Shown: piece by piece, positions 54,573 to 62,749 of the stretch
Layout of the letters: each line of letters begins with the position of its first letter
How positions within the stretch are numbered: position 1 is the stretch's first letter
Assembly (NCBI RefSeq): GCF_009177095.1
Contig: NZ_AP021861.1
Coordinates: 4,756,501 to 4,820,500 of the forward strand
Direction of reading: 5' to 3'
DNA length: 64,000 bases
From: Lacipirellula parvula
GTDB lineage: Bacteria > Planctomycetota > Planctomycetia > Pirellulales > Lacipirellulaceae
Program-made: the position numbers and the translations under genes
Notes under the pieces: model-generated
Database searches by the model: none
What the model saw: the letters and a program-made list of their open reading frames with translations, nothing else
What the model was told of the DNA's origin: nothing

Positions 54573-56993
54573 CTACCTCGGCACAACCATCTTCGCCCAA
54601 AACGGCCGCTGCCGATCAGCCCGCGTCCGCACATCCTCCAGCAGCACCGACGCACTCGGCTTGATCCCCCCTTCGGGGTCGGGCAACTTCCGGTTGTTCA
54701 GCGTCAGCCGCATTGGCTTGTTGAAGTCGACGTAGTCGGGGCTCAGCCACAACGTCACGCCATACCCACGCGCGTCGGCGGTGAGGCGATTGTATTCATT
54801 GTCCGGCGTGATCCGCCCCTTGATGTGCGCCGGCGTCACGCGACCGCCCGACCAATCGGTCGGGTAGATCATGAACTGGTTCTCCAGCTCATCGACCTCA
54901 ATCCACCAAAAGAAGTTGTCCCACGGCCGTAGGGCGCCGCAGTCGAACTTCGCCGGCGGCCCGCCGCGCTTCTTGAAGCTCATCCAATCGAACATGTTGA
55001 GGATTTCGTCGTGGAACGGCTCGTGCCCGCGCCCCTGGTACTCGGCGAGCGTCGTGTCGAACCGCTTCAGCCGCAGATACTTGTTCCAAACCTGCGCGTT
55101 CTCGGCGATCGTTCGCCCATCCAACTGTCCGGCAACGAAGTACAGCGGAATGTATTCCGCATTCTCCCACGTGTGGGCGATGTATTTCTGGTCATTCTCG
55201 TAACGCGGAATGATCGGAATCGCCCCCGCCCACATGTCCGGATGCGACTGCCCCATGTCCCACGCCGCTTCGCCGCCGATGTCGTGGCCCGTGAGATAGA
55301 CGCGATCGGTATCAATGCTGAACCGCCGCATCGCATCGCGCAGCGACGTTAGCACGGCCAGATGCTCGCGGCCCGAATACTCATAGTCGTACTGGTGCGG
55401 CTTCTGCCACTCGACCGCGATCGTGATGTACCCATGCCGCATCGCCTGACCGCGCCGCACTCCCTCGGCGCTCCCCTCGACCGGCAGCGGACTCCCCGCC
55501 CAAAAGTCGAGTTCTTGCTCCGGCGTGTTGTACGAACCGTTCAACACCAGCAGCGTCGGGTAGCGGCGATAGGGGTCGTACTCCGGCGGCAACTGCACGT
55601 GGTAGGTAAAGTCGCCATCCTCCGTCTGCCCCGGGGCCAGCAGCGTCAGAAACGCCCCCGACGCATTCTTCGCGTACTCGACGTCGTGCCACGGCGGCTT
55701 CATCCGTGCGACGAGCTTCGCCAACTGGTCGACCGACGAACCTTCGGTGCTTTCAATGTTCTGCAAAATCGGCCCGCGATCGGCTGCCTTCGGCTCGCGC
55801 AAGTACCGCACGACGCCGTCGCGCAGCTTGATCAGCGCGAGCGCCGTTTGAATTTCCTGCTTCGCCCCCTCGGCGCCCAACAGCCAACCGCTGATCGCCA
55901 GCGATGATTTCTCCTCGGCCGTCAGTGAATTGTCGTCGAGCAGCTGCACGAACGGCGCCATCCGGTCGACCGTGTTGTGGCTCAGCTCCTTGACGACCTC
56001 CTCGGCAATCGGCGCCATCAGCCCGCGCTGGTCGGGATCCTTCATCTCCGCCACGGTTGCTTGCAGCAGTTCGCCGATCTGCTTAATCCGCCGCTGCTCC
56101 TGCTCGTAGCTGGTCATCATCTCGCGGACTTGAATGAGCGTAGCGCCCGAAACTTCCTCCGCGGGAAAGATCTCCAACATCTCGCCGACCAACTTGTGCT
56201 GTCCCGCCTTGCGCCGCAGCTCAAGCTCGGTCAGCATCTGCCGCGCGCCGCTTTGCCGCAGCTCGCCGACCATCGACTGCAAATCTTTCTTCTCAGGAAA
56301 CTCCTCGATGATCCGCTCAAGCTCCCGACGTGCTTCCGGAAAGCGACCCGCTTGCTGATAGAAGCGCACCGCCTGCAGCCGCGCTTGCCAATCGTTCTGC
56401 GGAATCGCCTGGGCGATGATCCGCGCGAGCGTCTCGGGCGGAATCGAAGAAGTCGCCATGCTCGACTCCCACGCCACCGATCGCTCGGGCCCATGCAGCG
56501 ACGCCAACTTCGCGTAACGCGGCGTTAGTTCGGTGATTCCTTGCACGATCGACAACGGCCCGTCGATCGACTGCATCTCGTAGATTCGCCGGCCATATTC
56601 GTCGAACGGCGTGATCGCGATCGCCGGCCCGACGGCGCCGAGCTTCGACGCCCCCTCGGCCGGATGCTGCCAAGGCTTGATCGCGAGCAACTGCTCCGGC
56701 GCCTGGTCGATGATGCCGTTCTCGTTGACGCGGTGAGCACACACGAACGTCCGCCGCAGCCCGTCGTCGACCACCAAAATTTGCTTCGTCGCGACGGCGC
56801 CCGCCTGGCTCGTCGGCTTCTCCGGATTGTCAGCCACCCCGGTCGTCCGCGCGACGACGCCGCTCAGCACGCGGCCGTCCATCAGCTGCACCTTCTGGGC
56901 ATGGCCATTTGCGGCGACGCCGCAAATGGCCACCGCCGCCACAGCTGCGATGAATCGGGAAACATACCGGCAAACTGGCTGGCGAACGTGCAT
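54573..56993 (-). CDS. Exported alpha/beta hydrolase with GxDxG motif
   Basis: An 806-residue protein: signal peptide (~1-32), a region with VQLMDGRVLSGVV like other planctomycete proteins, a helical repeat region (~190-400) and a C-terminal esterase/PHB-depolymerase-like alpha/beta hydrolase (~450-720). The nucleophile elbow reads YLTGHDIGGEAAW: Asp, not Ser, occupies the nucleophile place (codon 55281-55283). The acid (AGQLDGRT) and His (GRGHEPFHD) positions remain. GHDxGG elbows occur in haloalkane dehalogenases and epoxide hydrolases, so it may be an Asp-nucleophile enzyme or an inactive homologue. It converges on the gene before it at the bidirectional terminator. Confidence 0.78.
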   Translation of the reverse strand: MHVRQPVCRYVSRFIAAVAAVAICGVAANGHAQKVQLMDGRVLSGVVARTTGVADNPEKPTSQAGAVATKQILVVDDGLRRTFVCAHRVNENGIIDQAPEQLLAIKPWQHPAEGASKLGAVGPAIAITPFDEYGRRIYEMQSIDGPLSIVQGITELTPRYAKLASLHGPERSVAWESSMATSSIPPETLARIIAQAIPQNDWQARLQAVRFYQQAGRFPEARRELERIIEEFPEKKDLQSMVGELRQSGARQMLTELELRRKAGQHKLVGEMLEIFPAEEVSGATLIQVREMMTSYEQEQRRIKQIGELLQATVAEMKDPDQRGLMAPIAEEVVKELSHNTVDRMAPFVQLLDDNSLTAEEKSSLAISGWLLGAEGAKQEIQTALALIKLRDGVVRYLREPKAADRGPILQNIESTEGSSVDQLAKLVARMKPPWHDVEYAKNASGAFLTLLAPGQTEDGDFTYHVQLPPEYDPYRRYPTLLVLNGSYNTPEQELDFWAGSPLPVEGSAEGVRRGQAMRHGYITIAVEWQKPHQYDYEYSGREHLAVLTSLRDAMRRFSIDTDRVYLTGHDIGGEAAWDMGQSHPDMWAGAIPIIPRYENDQKYIAHTWENAEYIPLYFVAGQLDGRTIAENAQVWNKYLRLKRFDTTLAEYQGRGHEPFHDEILNMFDWMSFKKRGGPPAKFDCGALRPWDNFFWWIEVDELENQFMIYPTDWSGGRVTPAHIKGRITPDNEYNRLTADARGYGVTLWLSPDYVDFNKPMRLTLNNRKLPDPEGGIKPSASVLLEDVRTRADRQRPFWAKMVVPR

Positions 56994-57206
56994 GCTTCCA
57001 TTTTGACCAGGGCAGGGCGAGGGTCAAACTTTGCGGCCGCCCCCGCCGCCCAACTTGCCTTGACACTCCCCCGCCTGGGCGGAAGATGGGGCGGCTGGGG
57101 TCGATTCTGACGGTCGCATCGGCTAAAGTCGGCGTCCCGCAAGCAGCCCCCAGCGAACGCGATGCAGAGCAGACGCCAGGCGGAGAAGGAACGAAGTACC
57201 CGAGCG

Positions 57207-57455
57207 ATGACGATACGGACCGCCCTCAAAACGCTGCTCGGCCTGACCCTCGCGCTGCCGATGCTGCAGTCGCTCCTCTACTGGGTCGCCGGCCTGCTCG
57301 CCTCGATGGGCGACCACGCCGCCGCCACCGCCTTCCAACGCCTCCACATCGGCGTCGGCGTCGCGTGGATCATCTGCCTCATCGGCCTGGTGATCGCGCT
57401 CGCCCTCAAGGCAATTGGCGATCTCTCGGATGATGCTGAGGACCTGCATGAGTAG
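57207..57455 (+). CDS. Small two-helix membrane protein
   Basis: An 82-residue protein with two hydrophobic segments (TLLGLTLALPMLQSLLYWVAG, ~9-29, and VGVAWIICLIGLVIALALKA, ~51-70) and an acidic end (LSDDAEDLHE). No family is recognised. It is divergent from the alpha/beta hydrolase gene. ATG 57207 has no strong ribosome binding site; an in-frame ATG at 57162 would add a polar stretch. Moderate chance of being real. Confidence 0.5.
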   Translation: MTIRTALKTLLGLTLALPMLQSLLYWVAGLLASMGDHAAATAFQRLHIGVGVAWIICLIGLVIALALKAIGDLSDDAEDLHE

Positions 57456-57566
57456 CGGCGCTTGTGACTCGTGACTCAGTGGGCAGTGAAAGCCTCTCAC
57501 CCGCGAGCCCCCATCTGGGCGGAATGTTGTAGCTGGGAGCGTAAACCCTTTTTATAAACGCTCTGG

Positions 57567-57602
57567 CTCCCTCCCCCTTGAGGGGAGGGTTGGGGAGGGG
57601 TT
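57567..57602. repeat. Pyrimidine/purine-rich dispersed repeat
   Basis: CTCCCTCCCCC-TTGA-GGGGAGGGTTGGGGAGG contains an inverted core (CCCTCCCC / GGGGAGGG) and resembles a repeat widespread in bacterial spacers, whose frames read LPNPPLKGEG and PPQPSPQGGG. It is the only structured element in the 57456-57754 gap. Confidence 0.55.
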
Positions 57603-57754
57603 GAACTGCACCCACGGCTGCCATCATCAACTTCGAGGCGCCAGCACGCGCACTTCGCTCTTGAGCCCCCGCGCCGCGATCCCGTACCATCCCGCCGCGT
57701 CTCTTCCTCCACGCCCATCCGCCGCTGCCGCGTTGCAACGACTGGAGATATGCC

Positions 57755-58540
57755 ATGCGCCGCCATATCGCTTGCCTCGCCGCCGTCTACCTCGCTGCGC
57801 CTGTTGTGCACGCTCAGACAGCGCAAAGAATCCCGGCTACCTTTCAAGCTTCGCCGGCGGCGCACGCAGAGACCAACTCACAGGCGGTCGACGTCGCTCT
57901 GCAACAAAAACTCGAACTGCTCCAACAACGCATCGCCGAACGCGACCGCTTGCAATACGAAATCGATCGCCTCATCGTCGAAACGCAAACACCGCAAAGA
58001 ATGACCGTCTACCTCGACTTGGTGGAAATCGACGTCACTGCCGCCGAGAAGTCTGGCTTTAAATCGTCGACGCCCGGCGTGTGGAACGCTGCTCAGATCG
58101 AGGAACTTCGCAAGCAGGGCGCCGCCCGCTCGATCGTTTCTCCTCAATTAAACGCCGTCAACGGACAAGTCGCCACGTCGACCTACGGTTCCGAAGACAG
58201 TGCAGTCGAAGGCCCCGTGACCAAAGTTCAAGTCCAGGGCGACTCGCTCGGGAACAACCGCGTGCGCGTCACGTTCCGGTTGCATCGCATGACTCCAGAC
58301 CGCAGCGGCAAAGCCGTCGGGCGCACCAACGAATTCGTCGTCGACACGCAATTGGAAACTTCGTTTGGCGAACCGCAAACATTGCAAGGGTTGCGGTCGA
58401 CGCGCACGCGCACCACGCGGAGAGCGCTGGGACGCGTGACGGAAGAAGTCGCGATCGACACCGTGCTGATCGTGAGAGCCGACGCCGAAGTATCGAACGT
58501 GGGCGCCATCGTCCCCGCTACCGCGATCTCCCCGCGCTAG
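57755..58540 (+). CDS. Exported secretin-like domain protein
   Basis: A 261-residue protein: signal peptide (~1-20), a coiled-coil helix (~45-80, ALQQKLELLQQRIAERDRLQYEI) and a beta-rich domain with ARSIVSPQLNAVNGQVATSTYG, which resembles the conserved strand region of secretins (type II/III secretion). No pore-forming repeat is complete, so it is a short relative rather than a full secretin. ATG 57755 fits the signal peptide. No secretion genes are nearby. Function unknown, envelope location likely. Confidence 0.65.
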   Translation: MRRHIACLAAVYLAAPVVHAQTAQRIPATFQASPAAHAETNSQAVDVALQQKLELLQQRIAERDRLQYEIDRLIVETQTPQRMTVYLDLVEIDVTAAEKSGFKSSTPGVWNAAQIEELRKQGAARSIVSPQLNAVNGQVATSTYGSEDSAVEGPVTKVQVQGDSLGNNRVRVTFRLHRMTPDRSGKAVGRTNEFVVDTQLETSFGEPQTLQGLRSTRTRTTRRALGRVTEEVAIDTVLIVRADAEVSNVGAIVPATAISPR

Positions 58541-58543
58541 CCT

Positions 58544-58571
58544 CTAGCCCCGGGCTCCGCCCGGGGGTCGG
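58544..58571 (+). repeat. Direct copy of the CTAGCCCCGGGCTCCG repeat
   Basis: A 28-bp exact copy of 54460-54487, starting 3 nt after the stop of the secretin-like gene. It may act as its mRNA 3' end hairpin (CCCCGGGC / GCCCGGGG). Confidence 0.8.
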
Positions 58572-58645
58572 CTGCCACGCCGCAAGACGCCATCGCGCGA
58601 ATCGCTACGTTGACCGCACCCGCATCACCGTCCCAGCGGGACGAC

Positions 58646-58802
58646 CGACAATAGCCCAGCAATTTATTGCTGGGTAAAGAAGCCGGCGCATGATGAAGTC
58701 CCGTAGGGACGACTGAGTGACTCCGGAATTCAATTGTCCCTACGGGACATCGGTCCCGGTGGCGGAATCATGACCCAGCAATAAATTGCTGGGCTATTGT
58801 CG
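58646..58802. repeat. 157-bp nested palindromic element (REP/MITE-like)
   Basis: Outer arms of 30 bp (58646-58675 and 58773-58802) are exact reverse complements, starting CGACAATAGCCCAGC; each arm is itself a hairpin (CCCAGCAAT-TT-ATTGCTGGG). Inside are a 13-bp exact pair, GTCCCGTAGGGAC (58698-58710) and GTCCCTACGGGAC (58736-58748). The spacers between outer and inner arms are 22 and 24 nt, so the structure is nearly symmetric. No open frame of note is inside. Confidence 0.88.
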
Positions 58803-59133
58803 AATCTCCCTCCGGGAGAAAAAGACGCAACTCGCTCGAAATACACTTTTGGGCCAAAGCCTAGGCTGCGCTGTAATAGGCCGTTGGCCAATTCGACAAC
58901 TCGCAACTTGCCACTCTCCAGAGGGGTGGCCGAAAATCGTTACTCCACCACCTCATCCTCTTTTGCTAAGCTGCAACGGTCTGGCCGCCGCTGCGCGCTA
59001 GCATGCTCGGCGCGGGCGACAGACGACGCTGCGCTTCGAGCACGCGAATGCTGCAACCAGCGCATAAAGCGACGCGAATGGCGCGTCGTGGCGTGACACG
59101 ACATCTCGCAACTCGAAAAACTGCAGCACCTTA

Positions 59134-59174
59134 CGATTAATGTCGCCAAAAATCGCATCACGCGACATTAATCG
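59134..59174. repeat. Perfect 13-bp inverted repeat (CGATTAATGTCGC)
   Basis: Arms at 59134-59146 and 59162-59174 are exact complements around a 15-nt spacer. Not a terminator: no T tract. ATTAATGTCG cores occur in ends of some Tn7/Tn5053-type transposons, so it may be a relic. The rest of 58803-59256 shows no gene. Confidence 0.6.
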
Positions 59175-59256
59175 ACGACAGAAAGACGCACGGCGTCCAG
59201 CGGTAACCGCTCCGGCGACTCGTTGAGCCGCGGCTACTGCTGGCGACTACTCGGGG

Positions 59257-60219
59257 CTACGTCGTTGTGAAGCGGCTGAGGATCGCCGCTGCGTGCCACT
59301 TGAGCATCGTGAGGTGCCCGGCCCGAGGATCGATCGTCAGTTCGCTCCCGGCGACGTGCCGCTGGAAGTAGTGGCCCATCGCAGGCGGCGCGATCGGGTC
59401 GCACCCGCCATGCCAGAACGAAATCGAAGACGCCGGCAGCGAGTCGAGGCTAAAACCCCACGGCCCGCCGAGTAGCGTCACGTCCGTGACAATCCCGTCC
59501 GGTCCGCACCGCGTCGCCTGACTGAGCGTTTCGATGGTGGCCGCGCGATACTCGGCGTTACACAAAATGAGTTCACGATCCGACGCCGCCCAGTGCGACG
59601 CGATTTGCTCAAGGGTTCGATCAGGATGCTTCCGCAACCGATTCGCTTCGATCTTGAACGCCAACCGCGCGAGCCGCGGCCGCCGACCGACCCACGCGAT
59701 CGTGCGGTCCTCGCTCCCAGCCGGGGCGCCGGCGACGCACAGCGGCGTATGGCCCGAGACGATCGCAATCTGAGTGAGCCGCTCCGGCATGCAGCGAATG
59801 CAACTCAGCGCGTAGGGAGCTCCGCCCGAGAGCGCGAGCACGCCAAAGTTCGTCCCTGCGTAGCCAAGCGCATCGGCCACGCAGGCGACATCGCTCGGCC
59901 AATCAAGAATCCGCCGGCCCGATTGGTAGTCGGAAAGCCCGATCCCCGGCCGCTCGAGCGCCATCAATCGGACGCCGGCTGCCGTCGCTTCGTCGGCGAT
60001 CAGCCCCGCCTCGATCCGGGCGCCCGGCGTTCCGTGGAAGTAGAAGACAGGGATGCCCGCCGGGTCGCCGAATTCGGCATAACCGATCCGCCGTCCGCTC
60101 GCGGTGCGAATCTGGCCTTCAATCGGACGTGGACGTGCGGCCGCCAGCGCGCGGCCGCTCAGGGCAACCGCGGGCAGCAGGGAGAGTCCGGTCAACAGCG
60201 CCTGGCGGCGAGTCTGCAT
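59257..60219 (-). CDS. Tat-exported alpha/beta hydrolase
   Basis: A 320-residue protein with the twin-arginine-type start MQTRRQALLTGLSLLPA and cleavage near ALAAA. The alpha/beta hydrolase has the oxyanion-hole motif YFHGTPGARIEAG, nucleophile Ser in LALSGGAPYAL (the first Gly of GxSxG is Ala), acid Asp in GGCDPIAPP and His in AGHLTMLKW. All three catalytic residues are thus present. Esterase or lactonase activity is likely, substrate unknown. ATG 60219 is preferred to the TTG at 60228 because the Tat motif follows directly. Confidence 0.82.
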   Translation of the reverse strand: MQTRRQALLTGLSLLPAVALSGRALAAARPRPIEGQIRTASGRRIGYAEFGDPAGIPVFYFHGTPGARIEAGLIADEATAAGVRLMALERPGIGLSDYQSGRRILDWPSDVACVADALGYAGTNFGVLALSGGAPYALSCIRCMPERLTQIAIVSGHTPLCVAGAPAGSEDRTIAWVGRRPRLARLAFKIEANRLRKHPDRTLEQIASHWAASDRELILCNAEYRAATIETLSQATRCGPDGIVTDVTLLGGPWGFSLDSLPASSISFWHGGCDPIAPPAMGHYFQRHVAGSELTIDPRAGHLTMLKWHAAAILSRFTTT

Positions 60220-60372
60220 AGCAATCAACGGGGGGCGGGCGTTCTCTGTTCGGGCTTATCGGCGACATCGTCGCCGGGGCTCCCCATCATGCAGTTTTTG
60301 TGCCCGGGGCGAAATGACCGGACCGCGCCCACGCCCGCAATTGGCGAATTTTGCGGGTCGCCCCGCCGCCCG

Positions 60373-61857
60373 CTACAGCAGCGGGCTCAGCAATCTCGCG
60401 AAATTCTCGCCAATCCGCCGCAGCTGCGGCCGCCGCTGATAGCGGGCGAGATCCATCATGTGCGAGCGGTCGATGTAGTGCTGCTGCAATTCTCGCAGCT
60501 CGCCGGTGAACTCCGGGTCGTACAATGCGAGCAAAATCTCGAAATTCAGCCGCATACTCCGCGGGTCGAGATTCACCGACCCGAACAGCGAATACGAGCC
60601 GTCGACCGTGATGCTCTTCGTATGGAGCAAGCCATCGCTGAACAGCATGATCCGCACGCCAGCCCGCAGCATATCGCCCTTGAATGCCCCGCTCGCAAAT
60701 CGTACCAGCAGCGAATCGACGCGAGCCGGGATCACCAGAATCACCTTCACCCCGCGCCGGGCCGCCGCAATCAGTGCGAGGCTCAGTGGTTCGCTCGGCA
60801 CGAAATAGGGCGTCGTCAGCACCAGTTCTTCGCGGGCGGCGTAGATCGCGGTGATCAACATCTGCTCGACGGCGTCGGTCGCCAGGGCCGGGCCCGACGG
60901 CATCACCTGCACGGTGCAGTCGCCGCGACTTGGCTGCGGGTGGGCGTCGCCGGTCGCTTGCAGTTCGGTCAGATCGGAATTCGTTTCGACGAACCAATCG
61001 GCCAAGAAGGTGATCGCCAGCGCCTCGACCGCCGGACCTTCGATGCGGACCATCGCATCAACCCATTCGCCGACGCCGGCGTCCTTTTTGAAGAACCGCG
61101 GATCGACCAAGTTCAAACTGCCGGTATAAGCGACGCGGCCATCGATCGCGACGATCTTCCGGTGGAGCCGCAAGTCGAACCGCACGAACGGCGCCCGCAG
61201 CAATCCGCCCGGCAGGGCCGCCTGCACATGGACGCCCGCTTGCCGCAGTCGCGCCGCTTGCTCGCTTTTGAGGAACGCGCGACTGCCGAGCGCATCGACG
61301 AGCACCCGGCAGACGACCCCGCGACTCGCCGCCTCGACGAGCGCGTTGCCGACCTTATCAGCCTCGCCGCCGTTGCTCCAAATGTAGAACTCCAGATGGC
61401 ATGTCCGCTGGGCCGCGTCGATATCGGCGATCAACCGCGCAAAGACATGCTGCCAATCGTTGATCAACTCGACCTGGTTGCCGCGCAGCGACGGCACGCC
61501 AATGAGCGACTGCCCCAACTGCGAGAGCGATTCGAACTCGGGCGAGAGCCGCGACCAATCGACGAGACTACGCTGCGGCAACTCGGCAAGCCACTTGCGA
61601 ATCGGCGGATAAAGTTCGACGAACCGCTTCGCTCGCCGGCGTCCCAGCCGCAGCTCGCCGATCGTGAGATAAGCGAGCGGTCCGACGATCGGAAAGCCGA
61701 AAATCACCATCACCCACGCGAGCGACTCGCCCGTCGGCCGCCGCTGCATGATCACCCGCCACGCGAGCGCCACCTGCAACGCCACATGGGCCGTCGCAAT
61801 CACCCAGGCCCAGAAGGTCCAGGAACTCAGCGATTGGATGATAGCGCTTGGCGGCAT
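60373..61857 (-). CDS. cls: Cardiolipin synthase (phospholipase D family)
   Basis: A 494-residue membrane protein: two N-terminal transmembrane segments (FWAWVIATAHVALQVALAW and LAWVMVIFGFPIVGPLAYL) and two PLD/HKD motifs, LHRKIVAIDGRVAYTGSLN and LLHTKSITVDGSYSLFGSVN. TPYFVPSEPLSLALIAAARRGVKV and RSMRLNFE are standard. Family members condense two phosphatidylglycerols (or PG and a related lipid) into cardiolipin at the inner membrane. ATG 61857 opens the first membrane helix; a longer frame to 61989 runs through heptamer repeats and is rejected. It follows an EEP nuclease-like gene, as clsB follows ybhP in E. coli. Confidence 0.93.
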   Translation of the reverse strand: MPPSAIIQSLSSWTFWAWVIATAHVALQVALAWRVIMQRRPTGESLAWVMVIFGFPIVGPLAYLTIGELRLGRRRAKRFVELYPPIRKWLAELPQRSLVDWSRLSPEFESLSQLGQSLIGVPSLRGNQVELINDWQHVFARLIADIDAAQRTCHLEFYIWSNGGEADKVGNALVEAASRGVVCRVLVDALGSRAFLKSEQAARLRQAGVHVQAALPGGLLRAPFVRFDLRLHRKIVAIDGRVAYTGSLNLVDPRFFKKDAGVGEWVDAMVRIEGPAVEALAITFLADWFVETNSDLTELQATGDAHPQPSRGDCTVQVMPSGPALATDAVEQMLITAIYAAREELVLTTPYFVPSEPLSLALIAAARRGVKVILVIPARVDSLLVRFASGAFKGDMLRAGVRIMLFSDGLLHTKSITVDGSYSLFGSVNLDPRSMRLNFEILLALYDPEFTGELRELQQHYIDRSHMMDLARYQRRPQLRRIGENFARLLSPLL

Positions 61858-61870
61858 GTAGGAACTGTTC

Positions 61871-61963
61871 AGTTGGCAGTTGGCAGTTGGCAGTATGTGC
61901 ATCTTCACCAGTTGCGCAAGCCCTCTTCTTCGCAACTGACAACGGACCACGGACAACTGGCAG
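61871..61963. repeat. Heptamer repeat cluster
   Basis: Three tandem TTGGCAG (61873-61893) and a related inverted block with CAACTGACAACGG and ACAACTGGCAG (61933-61963) lie between the nuclease and cls genes. Such heptamer clusters are common in bacterial spacers, and their frames read NCQLPTANCQL-type peptides. Confidence 0.7.
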
Positions 61964-61966
61964 TCT

Positions 61967-62695
61967 TCACTTAACTTCAAAGTCCACAATCAACGGCAAA
62001 TGATCCGACGCCCGTTTCGCCAGTCCAGTATGACCTCCGAACGCAGCGAGCGAACTGATGGGGCCGCGACAAAAAATCCGATCGAGCCGCCGCAACGGGG
62101 CCGCCGCGGGGAACGTGCGGATCGTCCCGCTGGCCAGTTCGAAGCCGGCCGGGTGCATGATCTTCTTGCCGAGGTTCTCCCACACGTCGTTGAAGTCCCC
62201 GCCAATCACCAGCGGCGTTTCCGCCCCCAGCTTAGAGAATAGCTCGCCCCCCAGCAGACGCCGAAGCTGGATTTGCCGCTCGAAACCTGCGAGGCCGAGA
62301 TGAACATTCGCCAATCCAATCGTCCGCGCGTGGCCGCGCACCTCCGTCTCCACCTGGCAGACGAGCGCACAGCGCCGCTTCTTCAGCGGGATCGTGAGAT
62401 CGACGTCGACCGCATCGATGATCGGCCAGCGGCTCAAGATCGCGTTGCCGTAGTGGCCAACCGAGCGGAGCCGCACGTTGCGCTGATAAGCGCGATGGGG
62501 AAGCTCGACCGCTTCAGCAAGCAAATCAACCTGGCAATCATGCCGCGACCGCTTGGCCCCGTCATCAACTTCCTGCAGGAAGGCAACGTCGGGCTGGTAG
62601 TGCCGGATCGTTTCGATGATCCGCGCGAGGTCGTAGCGACGGTCGAGACCGCCGATCCCCTTGTGGATGTTGTAACTCAGCAGCCGGAATTGCAT
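61967..62695 (-). CDS. Endonuclease/exonuclease/phosphatase (EEP) family protein
   Basis: A 242-residue protein with all EEP motifs: SYNIHKGIGG at the start, AFLQEVD (metal-binding Glu), NVHLGLAG, GGDFNDVW and ASDHLPLIVDF (catalytic His). It has the size of YbhP-type proteins. It could hydrolyse a phosphodiester in nucleic acid or lipid. It lies directly before cls on the same strand, probably cotranscribed, matching the ybhP-clsB pair in E. coli and suggesting a role with phospholipids. No signal peptide. Confidence 0.88.
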   Translation of the reverse strand: MQFRLLSYNIHKGIGGLDRRYDLARIIETIRHYQPDVAFLQEVDDGAKRSRHDCQVDLLAEAVELPHRAYQRNVRLRSVGHYGNAILSRWPIIDAVDVDLTIPLKKRRCALVCQVETEVRGHARTIGLANVHLGLAGFERQIQLRRLLGGELFSKLGAETPLVIGGDFNDVWENLGKKIMHPAGFELASGTIRTFPAAAPLRRLDRIFCRGPISSLAAFGGHTGLAKRASDHLPLIVDFEVK

Positions 62696-62749
62696 GCCAC
62701 AAGACTGAGGGGAGGGGGGCGCCGAGTCAAGTGCGGACCGCCCATTCCG

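Noticed and set aside
61873-61893. Possible CRISPR from TTGGCAG repeats
   Set aside because: Units are 7 bp in direct tandem with no spacers; this is a heptamer repeat cluster.
59593-61974. 793-codon open frame on the plus strand
   Set aside because: It lies antisense to the hydrolase and cls genes, which have clear catalytic motifs; its translation is Arg/Pro/His-rich with no domain or signal, a typical GC-rich shadow.
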